From an uncultured Granulicatella sp. (lineage in GTDB: Bacteria; Bacillota; Bacilli; Lactobacillales; Aerococcaceae), in contig CAMYBO010000001.1 of assembly GCA_947254045.1 (NCBI GenBank), forward strand, positions 1-32,132: 32,132 nt of DNA, written 5' to 3'. The notes under the pieces are model-generated. The model saw only the letters and a list, made by a program, of their open reading frames with translations. It had not been told where the DNA came from and did no database searches. The translations under genes were made by a program, and so were the position numbers. This document shows positions 7,481 to 15,186 of this stretch, piece after piece. How positions within the stretch are numbered: the stretch's first letter is position 1; every line of letters starts with the position of its first letter.

Positions 7481-7491
7481 TATGGTAGAAT
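7481..7491 (+). promoter_or_regulatory. Extended -10 promoter of secG operon
   Basis: TATGGTAGAAT (TAGAAT at 7486-7491 with an upstream TGG). The -35 is poor. The upstream in-frame ATG at 7482 lies inside this element, which argues that translation starts later, at TTG 7524. Confidence 0.5.
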
Positions 7492-7523
7492 TAAAAAGAA
7501 TATTAATAGAGGAGGAAGATCCT

Positions 7524-7757
7524 TTGTATCAAACAATTTTAACATTGATGATGATTATTAGTGTGTTACTAATTATTATTGTAGCTATGCAACCATCGAA
7601 AACAAATGCAGCAAATTCATTATCAGGCGGTGCTGAGCAATTATTCGGGAAAACAAAAGCACGTGGATTTGAAGCATTCTTAATTCGAGTGACTGTTGGA
7701 TTAGGAGCAATCTTTATGATTTTAGCAGTAGCCTTAGCGTACATCTCATCAAAATAA
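7524..7757 (+). CDS. secG: Preprotein translocase subunit SecG
   Basis: 77 aa from TTG at 7524, preceded by AGAGGAGG about nine bases upstream. An ATG at 7482 would add 14 charged residues and lies in the promoter. The protein has two membrane segments (LTLMMIISVLLIIIVAM and a second of similar length near the C-terminus) linked by the conserved Ser/Gly-rich loop SLSGGAEQLFGKTKARG. SecG joins SecY and SecE in the membrane channel and assists SecA-driven export. It is the first gene of the common secG-est-rnr-smpB cluster. A leaky terminator follows. Confidence 0.92.
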   Translation: MYQTILTLMMIISVLLIIIVAMQPSKTNAANSLSGGAEQLFGKTKARGFEAFLIRVTVGLGAIFMILAVALAYISSK

Positions 7758-7768
7758 AAATGATTAAG

Positions 7769-7807
7769 CACAATGTTGAAGGAGTATCTCTAAGACATTG
7801 TGTTTTT
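7769..7807 (+). terminator. Terminator/attenuator between secG and esterase gene
   Basis: CACAATGT (7769-7776) pairs with ACATTGTG (7795-7802) around an 18-base loop, followed by TTTTT. It probably reduces but need not abolish read-through into the esterase and rnr. Confidence 0.6.
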
Positions 7808-7836
7808 CTATATAAAAATATTCGTTAAAGGTTGGA

Positions 7837-8565
7837 GTGGACAATTTGGAAGCAATTTGGTTAGAAGAAATAACAAATAAACGGGCGGTTATATTATTTC
7901 ATGCATATACTGGGAAACCAACAGATCTGAGAATGTTAGCTTCCTTTTTACATCGTCATGATTATGCAGTTTATGTACCAGCATTTAGTGGACATGAACA
8001 TTCAAATGCATGTGAAATTTTAAAAGAAACACCAGACAAATGGTATGAAGATGCAAAACAAGCGGTACAATTTGTAAGAAGTAAAGGGTATTCAACGATT
8101 GCTGCACTAGGATTATCGATGGGTGGTATTATGGCAGCAGCACTGGCAACTGATCAATTAGTGGAAATTGCGGGAACATTTTGTTCTCCTGTTTCAAAAA
8201 GAAATGCGCAATTGCCTGATTTGTTGAAGAGTTTTATAGCTTTTGCTACTCATTCCGGGATGTGTGAAGATGAAATGTTCACATTAGGAAAAAAAGCAAA
8301 GCAACAATTATTAGATTTACATAATTTTTCCGCTAAAGTGGCAGAAAAACTAGAACAAGTGACAGGTCCTTTTTATATTGCTCAAGGAGAATTAGATCGA
8401 TTAGTCGACCCAGAAGTATCGATTGAAATGAAAGAAGCATTAGTGAATGCAGCCGTTGATTTTCATTGGTTTGAAAAATCAGGGCATGTCATTACAGTAG
8501 GAAAAGAAAAAGCAGAATTTCAAGAATCTGTATTAGAATTTTTAAACCAACAAGAATGGAGGTAA
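7837..8565 (+). CDS. est: Carboxylesterase, alpha/beta hydrolase
   Basis: 242 aa from GTG at 7837; a TTG at 7846 has better spacing from GGAG (7834-7837) and is a fair alternative. The family's serine hydrolase triad is visible: Ser94 in GLSMGG, Asp187 in GELDRLVD and His217 in KSGHVIT. FHAYTGKPTDLR near the start gives the oxyanion-hole region. Close relatives are the Est30-type carboxylesterases that sit between secG and rnr in many Bacilli and hydrolyse short-chain esters. The natural substrate is not known. It is cytosolic and lies three bases upstream of rnr. Confidence 0.88.
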   Translation: MDNLEAIWLEEITNKRAVILFHAYTGKPTDLRMLASFLHRHDYAVYVPAFSGHEHSNACEILKETPDKWYEDAKQAVQFVRSKGYSTIAALGLSMGGIMAAALATDQLVEIAGTFCSPVSKRNAQLPDLLKSFIAFATHSGMCEDEMFTLGKKAKQQLLDLHNFSAKVAEKLEQVTGPFYIAQGELDRLVDPEVSIEMKEALVNAAVDFHWFEKSGHVITVGKEKAEFQESVLEFLNQQEWR

Positions 8566-8568
8566 GAA

Positions 8569-10896
8569 ATGAGAGAATCATTGAGAACCGTTTTGGTGTC
8601 CTTTTTTGAGGAATATGCACCAGAAAGTTTTTATGTAAAAGAAATTAGTGAACATTTTGGGATGAATCAATCTCAAGATTTTAAAATATTAGTAAAAGAA
8701 TTAGCCGCATTAGAAGAAGAGGGCGTCTTAGAATTAAATCGAAATGGGAAATTTGGATTGAATCCTTTAAATCAAACGTTAAAAGGAACGTATCGTGCCA
8801 ATGACAAAGGATTTGGATTTGTCACAGTAGTCGAAGGAGAACCAGATATTTTCATTCCTCGTGGAGATACAATGAGTGCAATGGATGGGGATGAAGTAGA
8901 ATTAGTGATTACAGAACCAGCCGATAGCTATCGTCAACGCTCTGCGACAGGGAAAATTGTCCAAATTATTCAACGAAATACGACTCAAGTGGTGGGAATT
9001 TATACTCGATTTAGTTCAGAAACTGCAGAAGATACAGGATATTGCGGTGAAGTAGTCGTTAAAGATAAAAAAATAGCAGGAACTCGTTGTTTAATCCGTC
9101 CAAATGGTTTGCACCCAGTAGATGGAACAGTGGTCATTGTAGAATTAACAAAATATACGAATGAAAACAATCGTTCTTCATTAGAAGGAATTGTTGTCAA
9201 AGAAATAGGGTATAAAGATGCCGTAGGAATGGATATTTTAATGATTTTACAACAATTACATATTCCAACAGAATTTCCACAAGAAGTGATCGACCAGGCT
9301 AATCTTGTTCCTGAAGTCATCACAGATGAAGATCGACAAGGACGTAAAGATTTACGTGAACAATTAACGGTGACAATTGACGGAGCAGATGCCAAAGACT
9401 TAGATGATGCCGTAGCATTAACAAAACGTGAAGATGGAACATTTGAATTAACGGTTTCGATTGCGGATGTATCGTATTATGTAACGGAAAATTCAGCTAT
9501 CGATAGAGAAGCTTTTGAACGTGGAACAAGTGTGTACTTAACGGACCGTGTTGTTCCAATGTTGCCACAACGATTATCAAATGGAATTTGTTCATTACAT
9601 CCACATGAAGAACGATTAACAATGTCTTGTCGTATGGAAATTGATCGAAGTGGAACGATTTATCAATATGAGATTTTTCCAAGTGTTATTCGCTCAGACA
9701 TGCGGTTAACATACAGTTTAGTGAATGAATTATATGAGAAAAAAGAAGTTGAAATTTCAGAAGAAATTCAGCAAATGTTGTTAGATATGAGAGAATTACA
9801 TCATATTTTAGAAAGACGAAGAAAAGAACGTGGAGCGATTGACTTTGAAACACATGAAGCAAAAATTATTGTGGATGAACAAGGAGCACCAATCGATATT
9901 CAAATTCGTGAACGTGGAGTAGCAGAACGATTAATTGAATCGTTTATGTTAGCAGCCAATGAAACAGTTGCGATGCATTATCAACGTAGAAATGTTCCAT
10001 TTATCTACCGTGTCCATGAACAACCACAACAAGAAAAGATGCAACGTTTCTTAGAATTTGTCACAGCATTTGGTATTAATATTAAAGGGACAAGCGACAC
10101 TATTAGCCCGAAAAAACTGCAAAAAGCTTTGGATGAAGTCAAAGGGGAAACATATGAAGCAGTGGTATCAACAATGATGCTACGTTCCATGAAACAAGCC
10201 AAATATGATATTACCCCTTCTGGACATTATGGATTAGCAGCAGAAGATTATACTCACTTTACTTCACCGATTCGTCGTTACCCAGACTTAATTGTCCACC
10301 GTATGATTCGTCAATATGAAGGCAGTGGAAGTTTCTTATCGAAGCAACAAGAGGAACTAAATGCATCTAAATTAGAGAGAATTGCGGATCAATCGAGCAA
10401 AATGGAACGTTTAGCGGTTCAAGCAGAACGTGAAGTAGATGCGATGAAAAAAGCTGAATTTATGGCAGATAAGATTGGACAAGAGTTTGAAGGAATTGTT
10501 AGCTCGGTTACTAAGTTCGGAATGTTTGTAGAATTGCCAAATACTGTTGAAGGTTTAGTGCATATTACGCATATGAATCAAGATTACTTTAACTTTATTG
10601 AAAGTCATATGGTTTTAATTGGTGAGAGAACAGGAGTAACTTATCGAATCGGAGATCGTGTGAAAGTAAAATTAATTAAAGTCGATGTAGAAGCACATGA
10701 AATTGATTTTATTTTAGCATCTGACAATGCAGAGTTGATTACTCAAAATAAACGTCCTTCTAAAGGTAAAGAATCGCCAAAGAAATCTGCGAAAAAAGAA
10801 AGTAGAAGTAAAAAATCGAAGAAGTCTTCTAAAGATAAAGGAAGACAACATTTTAAAGCGCAAGCAAAGCAAAAACGTAGAAAAAAACATTCGTAA
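8569..10896 (+). CDS. rnr: Ribonuclease R
   Basis: 775 aa processive 3'-5' exoribonuclease that degrades structured RNA and works with tmRNA-SmpB in ribosome rescue. In order: an N-terminal winged-helix segment (about 1-65), cold-shock/OB domains (from GTYRANDKGFGFVTVVEG at about 73 to 215), the RNB catalytic domain (about 250-590) with the metal-binding run DGADAKDLDDAVAL (Asp271, 274, 277, 279, 280), and an S1 domain (about 635-715, starting EGIVSSVTKFGMFVELP). A very Lys/Arg/Ser-rich tail (about 720-775) ends KQKRRKKHS. Length is normal. The AATGGAGG ribosome site lies at the end of the esterase gene. smpB follows after 11 bases. Confidence 0.96.
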   Translation: MRESLRTVLVSFFEEYAPESFYVKEISEHFGMNQSQDFKILVKELAALEEEGVLELNRNGKFGLNPLNQTLKGTYRANDKGFGFVTVVEGEPDIFIPRGDTMSAMDGDEVELVITEPADSYRQRSATGKIVQIIQRNTTQVVGIYTRFSSETAEDTGYCGEVVVKDKKIAGTRCLIRPNGLHPVDGTVVIVELTKYTNENNRSSLEGIVVKEIGYKDAVGMDILMILQQLHIPTEFPQEVIDQANLVPEVITDEDRQGRKDLREQLTVTIDGADAKDLDDAVALTKREDGTFELTVSIADVSYYVTENSAIDREAFERGTSVYLTDRVVPMLPQRLSNGICSLHPHEERLTMSCRMEIDRSGTIYQYEIFPSVIRSDMRLTYSLVNELYEKKEVEISEEIQQMLLDMRELHHILERRRKERGAIDFETHEAKIIVDEQGAPIDIQIRERGVAERLIESFMLAANETVAMHYQRRNVPFIYRVHEQPQQEKMQRFLEFVTAFGINIKGTSDTISPKKLQKALDEVKGETYEAVVSTMMLRSMKQAKYDITPSGHYGLAAEDYTHFTSPIRRYPDLIVHRMIRQYEGSGSFLSKQQEELNASKLERIADQSSKMERLAVQAEREVDAMKKAEFMADKIGQEFEGIVSSVTKFGMFVELPNTVEGLVHITHMNQDYFNFIESHMVLIGERTGVTYRIGDRVKVKLIKVDVEAHEIDFILASDNAELITQNKRPSKGKESPKKSAKKESRSKKSKKSSKDKGRQHFKAQAKQKRRKKHS

Positions 10897-10907
10897 GGAG
10901 AATTCGG

Positions 10908-11372
10908 ATGCCAAAAGGAACAGATAATAAAGTTTTAGCGCAAAATCGTAAGGCGAATCATGATTATACGATTCTAGATACGATTGAAGCGGGTTTAGTG
11001 TTAACGGGAACGGAGATTAAATCGGTTCGTCAAGCTAGAATGAATTTGAAAGATGGTTATTGTAGTTTTAAAAATGGGGAAGCCTTTTTAGTTGGGGTTC
11101 ATATTAGTCCGTTTGAGCAGGGGAATATTTTCAATCATGATCCGCTTCGTACGAGAAAGTTATTATTGCATAAGAAGCAAATTCAAATGCTTGAGCAAGA
11201 GGTAAGACAGGCGGGAAATACGGTTGTTCCATTGAAGGTTTATATTAAAAATGGGGTTGCCAAGTTGTTGATTGGAATTGCGAAAGGTAAGAAAAACTAT
11301 GATAAGCGTGAAGCGTTAAAACAAAAAGATATCAAACGAGATGTACAGAGAGAGTTAAAAAACTATAAATAG
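10908..11372 (+). CDS. smpB: SsrA-binding protein SmpB
   Basis: 154 aa RNA-binding protein that delivers tmRNA to stalled ribosomes. Typical family parts are seen: NRKANHDYTILDTIEAGLVL at the N-terminus, GTEIKSVRQARMNLKDGYC, and a basic C-terminal tail (KGKKNYDKREALKQKDIKRD) that mimics an mRNA/tRNA helix in the decoding centre. AAGGAG (10895-10900) precedes the ATG. It is the last gene of the secG-est-rnr-smpB cluster. No tmRNA gene follows within this window. Confidence 0.97.
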   Translation: MPKGTDNKVLAQNRKANHDYTILDTIEAGLVLTGTEIKSVRQARMNLKDGYCSFKNGEAFLVGVHISPFEQGNIFNHDPLRTRKLLLHKKQIQMLEQEVRQAGNTVVPLKVYIKNGVAKLLIGIAKGKKNYDKREALKQKDIKRDVQRELKNYK

Positions 11373-11377
11373 ACTAC

Positions 11378-11521
11378 GAAAGACTTCTTAATATAGTAGC
11401 ATAGGACGGCAGCAGACCTTTGGTCTCATGCCTAAATTTCGAGCCTTGGTCTCGAAATTTCCTAATAATAGTAGCCGATGTTTCGGCTACTATTATGCAT
11501 GCTACTATGAGGAAGTCTTTC
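11378..11521 (+). repeat. Palindromic repeat element family A, copy 2 (full, nested hairpins)
   Basis: A 144-base nested structure. Outer arms are GAAAGACTTC (11378-11387) / GAAGTCTTTC (11512-11521) and second arms ATAGTAGCAT (11393-11402) / ATGCTACTAT (11499-11508). Inside are AAATTTCGAG (11434-11443) / CTCGAAATTT (11451-11460) and a perfect 14-bp hairpin ATAATAGTAGCCGA (11465-11478) / TCGGCTACTATTAT (11483-11496) with a TGTT loop. A GACC/GGTC mini-stem lies at about 11415-11425. It begins six bases after the smpB stop. Related sequences lie at 1-97 (minus) and 14700-14780. A short ORF across it (11428-11673) has no protein character. Confidence 0.8.
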
Positions 11522-11629
11522 TCCGTTTTTCTGTAAGGAAAAGTAGAGTAAATATTATCACTACCTGTCATGCAGAAAAATTATGGAATATAATAGTTAA
11601 AAACTATATTAAATATTCATCTAAAGTCG

Positions 11630-11658
11630 TTGACAATATATTGAATATATATTATATT
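11630..11658 (+). promoter_or_regulatory. Promoter of metQ-metN-metI operon (copy 2)
   Basis: Consensus TTGACA (11630-11635), 17-base spacer, TATATT (11653-11658). It precedes the second Met T-box leader. Confidence 0.85.
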
Positions 11659-11702
11659 ATCTACAACAGATAAATAACTGATGCAATGAACAGATAAGTA
11701 AA

Positions 11703-11927
11703 TAAAAGCGAACGTAAAAAGAGAGTCCGGTTGGTGAAAAAGGATGCAGGAACTTTATTGAAAATGGTCTGGGAGCAACAGGAGTGATAAAGCTTCTGCG
11801 AATGGTGCCCGATACCGTACTAGAGTATAAATATGTACTTATAGAGTAACAAGCTGTGAAGTTTGTTAAAAATAGAGTGGTAACGCGATCCTTCGCCTCT
11901 AGTCAAAAACTAAGGTGGAGTTTTTTT
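11703..11927 (+). promoter_or_regulatory. T-box riboswitch, methionine-specific, upstream of second metQ
   Basis: GAGAGTCCGGTTGGTGAAAA (11721-11740) is the stem I signature. The specifier region reads GAAAATGGTC with ATG at 11764-11766. The T-box element is AGAGTGGTAACGCG (11874-11887). The competing terminator is CTTCGCCTCTAGT (11891-11903) against ACTAAGGTGGAG (11909-11920), with one bulged base and seven Ts at 11921-11927. Uncharged tRNA-Met should turn on the transporter genes below. Same class and specifier as the 1425-1668 leader, but the sequence has diverged considerably. Confidence 0.92.
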
Positions 11928-12030
11928 ATGTCTCAAATACTTATAACATCAATTATCTGATTCGACGATTGACGGAAATCGCGCCCGTTAATCATCATTA
12001 ATCAATGGAAAAGAAAAGGGGAATTTATTT

Positions 12031-12888
12031 ATGAACATTTCAAAATTAATTAAAACAGCAGCGTTAGGATTAGTAGCTACAACATTAGTAGCATGTGGAA
12101 ACGGAGCATCTCAATCAAAAGATACAGCAACAACGGCAGCTCCAAAAGTAGAAGATAAAAAGATTACAGTAGTATCTTCACCAGCACCACATGGTGAAAT
12201 TTTAGAAGCAGCTAAATCAATTCTTAAAAAAGATGGATATGATTTACAAATCAATATCGTAAACGACTACGTAACACCGAACCAAATCGTATTCGGAGGA
12301 GATGCAGATGCTAACTACTTCCAACATACACCTTACTTAGAAAAATTCAATAAAGAACACAACGAAGATTTAGTAAGTATTGGTAATGTACACATCGAAC
12401 CAATGGCTATTTACTCTAAAAAATATAAATCTTTAGCAGATTTACCAGAAAACGCAACAGTATATGCTTCAACAAACCCAGCTGAAGTTGGTCGTTTCTT
12501 ATCATTCTTCACTAAAGCAGGTTTAATTAAATTAAAAGATGGTGTTAAACCAGTTGACGCTCAATTAAGCGATATCGTTGAAAACAAAAAGAATATTCAA
12601 ATTAAAAATGAAATCGCTCCTGAATTATTAGTTTCAACATTTGAAGCTAACGAAGGAGATGCAGTAATTATCAACTCAAACTTTGCAATTGATGCAAAAT
12701 TATCTCCTAAAAAAGATTCAATAGCATTAGAAGATGAAAGTTCACCATATGCAAACTTAGTAGCAGTTAAACCAAAAGATAAAGATTCAGATAAAATCAA
12801 AGCTTTAATCAAAGCATTACAAAGTGATGAAATCCGTAAATTTATCTCTGATAAATATTCAAATGGGTCTGTAATTCCTGCAAAATAA
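12031..12888 (+). CDS. metQ: Methionine-binding lipoprotein MetQ (copy 2)
   Basis: 285 aa. Lipobox LVAC with acylated Cys22, short Ser/Thr/Ala linker, then the NlpA-family binding fold: ITVVSSPAPHGEILEAAK, VNDYVTPNQIVFGGDADANY, HTPYLEKFNKEHN and IEPMAIYSKK. It would bind L- and/or D-methionine, or a related form such as the sulfoxide or a methionine peptide, outside the cell and pass it to the MetN-MetI pair encoded next. AAAAGGGGAA precedes the ATG. It is recognisably paralogous to the protein at 3641-4501 but differs in the ligand-pocket segment after the linker, so the two systems may differ in affinity or ligand; that is inference. Confidence 0.94.
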   Translation: MNISKLIKTAALGLVATTLVACGNGASQSKDTATTAAPKVEDKKITVVSSPAPHGEILEAAKSILKKDGYDLQINIVNDYVTPNQIVFGGDADANYFQHTPYLEKFNKEHNEDLVSIGNVHIEPMAIYSKKYKSLADLPENATVYASTNPAEVGRFLSFFTKAGLIKLKDGVKPVDAQLSDIVENKKNIQIKNEIAPELLVSTFEANEGDAVIINSNFAIDAKLSPKKDSIALEDESSPYANLVAVKPKDKDSDKIKALIKALQSDEIRKFISDKYSNGSVIPAK

Positions 12889-12901
12889 TGGATAGAATAA
12901 A

Positions 12902-12935
12902 AGGTGTGGCACGCGCTATTTTGCCACATCTTTTT
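12902..12935 (+). terminator. Intra-operon terminator after second metQ
   Basis: AGGTGTGGCA (12902-12911) pairs with TGCCACATCT (12922-12931), one G-T pair, followed by a T run. It likely makes the binding protein transcript more abundant than metN-metI, as is common for ABC importers. Confidence 0.7.
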
Positions 12936-12955
12936 AGAATATAAGGAGAAGAATG

Positions 12956-13981
12956 ATGATTAAAATACAAGAAGTTTCTAAAATTTATCATGGTAAACAA
13001 GGGACAGTTGAAGCAGTAAAAGATGTTTCGTTAGACATTAAAAAAGGTGAAATTTTTGGAATTATTGGTTTTTCAGGAGCAGGTAAAAGTACATTAATTC
13101 GTTTATTAAATGGTCTTGAATCTGTTACAACTGGTCATATTTTTGTCAATGATAAAGATATTACTACATTAAAGAAAAAAGAATTATTACAAGAACGTCG
13201 TAAAATTGCGATGATTTTCCAAAATTTCAATTTATTATGGTCACGTACAGTAGAAGAAAACATTGCTTTTTCATTAGAAATTGCAGGAGTAGCAAAAGAT
13301 GTTCGCCAGAAAAAAGTAGCTGAATTAATTGAAATTGTAGGATTAACAGGAAGAGAAAAATCTTATCCTTCTCAATTATCTGGTGGACAAAAACAAAGAG
13401 TCGGAATTGCTCGTGCATTAGCCAATGATCCAGAAGTACTATTATGTGATGAAGCAACAAGTGCATTAGATCCAAAAACAACAAAAGATATTTTGAACTT
13501 ATTAGTAGAAATTAATAAACGTCTAGGGTTGACGATTGTCTTAATTACACATGAAATGCATGTTGTTCGTCAAATTTGCCATCGTGTTGCTGTAATGGAA
13601 CAAGGTAGAGTGGTTGAAACTGGGGAAGTATTAGAAGTGTTCAAAAATCCTCAACAAACGATTACAAAACAATTTGTTGGTGAAGAACGTTCTGAACAAG
13701 ACTTAGCAGATGTTTTTGATCATTTATCAACTTTACTTCGTCCGGGAGTAGCTGTTCGTATTCAATATTTAGGAGATACTACTGCAGAAGGAATTTTATC
13801 AGAAGTGATTCGTAAACTAGATGTTTCGATTTCGATTTTACAAGCGCATGTAAATGTAACGCAAAAAGGTGTGCTTGGAAGTATGATTATTTTAATTGAA
13901 GAAGAATCTGCTAAAGCTGAAGAAGTAATTGATTACTTAAGAAAAGCAGAAATTATTGTGGAGGTATTAGAAAATGTTTAA
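12956..13981 (+). CDS. metN: Methionine ABC transporter ATP-binding protein MetN (copy 2)
   Basis: 341 aa from the second of two adjacent ATGs; 12956 is seven bases from GGAG (12945-12948), while 12953 is only four. Walker A GFSGAGKST (38-46), signature LSGGQKQR (141-148), Walker B VLLCDEATSAL (161-171) and ITHEMHVV. The C-terminal NIL domain (about 260-340) includes VRIQYLGDTTAEGILSEV and is the likely methionine-sensing regulatory domain. It energises uptake with the MetI at 13974 and the MetQ at 12031. The stop overlaps the start of metI by eight bases. Confidence 0.94.
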   Translation: MIKIQEVSKIYHGKQGTVEAVKDVSLDIKKGEIFGIIGFSGAGKSTLIRLLNGLESVTTGHIFVNDKDITTLKKKELLQERRKIAMIFQNFNLLWSRTVEENIAFSLEIAGVAKDVRQKKVAELIEIVGLTGREKSYPSQLSGGQKQRVGIARALANDPEVLLCDEATSALDPKTTKDILNLLVEINKRLGLTIVLITHEMHVVRQICHRVAVMEQGRVVETGEVLEVFKNPQQTITKQFVGEERSEQDLADVFDHLSTLLRPGVAVRIQYLGDTTAEGILSEVIRKLDVSISILQAHVNVTQKGVLGSMIILIEEESAKAEEVIDYLRKAEIIVEVLENV

Positions 13982-14687
13982 TGTGTTTTTAGCTCAAACG
14001 AGTTTTTCAGAATTATTCCAAGAGATGTTGAGTTTTAAAAATGTAGATTGGAATGAAGTGATTAAAGCAACAAATGAAACAGTTTATATGAGTTTTCTAT
14101 CTACTTTCTACGTATTTATTATTGGTTTAGCACTCGGTTTATTTTTATATTTAACAAGTCCAGGCAGAAGTTTAGAAAATAAATGGGTGAATTTATTCCT
14201 TTCTGGAATTATTAATATTTTCCGTTCGGTTCCATTTATTATTTTACTTGCTTTATTAATGCCTTTTACGAAAGCATTGATGGGGACTATTTTAGGACCT
14301 AAGGGTGCGATTCCAACTTTAGTGATTAGTGCAGCTCCTTTCTATGCTCGTTTAGTGTCTATTTCATTAAATGAGATTCCATCTGGGGTTGTTGAAGCGG
14401 CTGAATCCATGGGTGCTACGACTCGTCAGATTATTACGAAGGTGTTAATTCCTGAATCGCTTCCTGCGTTAGTGTCTGGTATTACGGTAACAACGATTGC
14501 GTTAGTGGGTTCTACTGCTGTTGCGGGCGTTATTGGTGCTGGTGGATTAGGGAACTTGGCTTATATGATTGGTTTTACTCGTAATAAGCAGGATATTATT
14601 TTTGTGGCTACGGTTGCGATTTTAATTCTTGTGTTCTTGATTCAATTCGTTGGAGACTATGCAGTGAAGAGAATCGACAAACGTTAA
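13974..14687 (+). CDS. metI: Methionine ABC transporter permease MetI (copy 2)
   Basis: 237 aa inner-membrane permease with about five hydrophobic spans. The N-terminal tail (to about residue 40) is longer than in the copy at 2740. The family's NIFRSVPFIILLALLMPF segment and the cytoplasmic coupling helix EAAESMGATTRQIITKVLIP are clear. GGAGG lies inside the end of metN, which it overlaps by eight bases, so the two are translationally coupled. It forms the channel for the second methionine system. A hairpin repeat element begins 13 bases after its stop. Confidence 0.94.
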   Translation: MFNVFLAQTSFSELFQEMLSFKNVDWNEVIKATNETVYMSFLSTFYVFIIGLALGLFLYLTSPGRSLENKWVNLFLSGIINIFRSVPFIILLALLMPFTKALMGTILGPKGAIPTLVISAAPFYARLVSISLNEIPSGVVEAAESMGATTRQIITKVLIPESLPALVSGITVTTIALVGSTAVAGVIGAGGLGNLAYMIGFTRNKQDIIFVATVAILILVFLIQFVGDYAVKRIDKR

Positions 14688-14699
14688 TATATTCGAAAT

Positions 14700-14780
14700 A
14701 GACTTTGCGTGATAGTAGCAGAGGACGCCAAGAGACACCAAAGGTGGCTACTGGCGTCCTCTGCTACAGCCCCAAAAGTC
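14700..14780 (+). repeat. Palindromic repeat element family A, copy 3 (short form, terminator-like)
   Basis: GTAGCAGAGGACGCCA (14715-14730) and TGGCGTCCTCTGCTAC (14752-14767) are perfect 16-base arms. The loop holds a smaller CACC-AAA-GGTG hairpin. Outer arms GACTTT (14701-14706) / AAAGTC (14775-14780) match in position the outer arms of copy 2. The left part, AGACTT...TAGTAGCA(G/T)AGGACG(C/G)CA, aligns with 11382-11410. It may end the metI transcript, but it lacks a T run on the plus strand. Confidence 0.75.
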
Positions 14781-14936
14781 CGTTGTAGTTTAATTTTGTT
14801 GAAAATGAAAATAACCTTTCCATGAAATTTACATGGATTACATTGCTAGAAGTGGTTGATATCTGTTAGGGTATCATACATTTTTATCCTAGAGTAAATA
14901 CACATAACACTTGCTTTCTAGTCGTTTTTTCGGTAG

Positions 14937-14942
14937 TATAAT
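14937..14942 (+). promoter_or_regulatory. -10 box of the proS leader
   Basis: Perfect TATAAT just upstream of the T-box leader. The -35 region (around 14911-14920, TTGCTTTCTA) is only approximate. Confidence 0.55.
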
Positions 14943-14947
14943 GCATG

Positions 14948-15155
14948 GAATAGTAAGTTCTGAAATGGGTACAGAAAGTTCTTCATGGCTGAGAGAGAAC
15001 CCCCGCTTTTAGAATTGAACCTACCAGAATATTGATTATGAAAATAATCCGGTTCACGTACCGTTATCACGTTCCAAGAGACATTTAACATGAAATGTAA
15101 TTAAAGGTGGTACCGCGAGTCATTCGTCCTTTTTATAGGGAGAATGGCTCTTTTT
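14948..15155 (+). promoter_or_regulatory. T-box riboswitch, proline-specific, upstream of proS
   Basis: The specifier region GAACCTACC places CCT (Pro) at 15020-15022. The conserved T-box sequence AAAGGTGGTACCGCGAG lies at 15103-15119. The terminator pairs GAGTCATTC (15117-15125) with GAATGGCTC (15142-15150), then TTTTT. Uncharged tRNA-Pro would raise proS expression. Stem I is less tidy than in the two Met leaders, but the specifier agrees with the gene. Confidence 0.9.
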
Positions 15156-15186
15156 GTTCCACGATATTTAGAAAAGGAGTGCTAAT

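Noticed and set aside
11428..11673. 81-aa plus-strand ORF after smpB
   Set aside because: It runs through the hairpins of the repeat and the metQ promoter; no family resemblance.
11373..12030. A tmRNA (ssrA) gene after smpB
   Set aside because: No tmRNA acceptor ends, tag-peptide frame or tRNA-like domain are visible; the region is filled by the family A element, a promoter and a T-box.
14700..14780. Family A copy 3 as a plain rho-independent terminator
   Set aside because: The stem is long and strong but lacks a T run after it, and it shares outer arms with the element at 11378; a repeat is the better description, though it may still affect termination.
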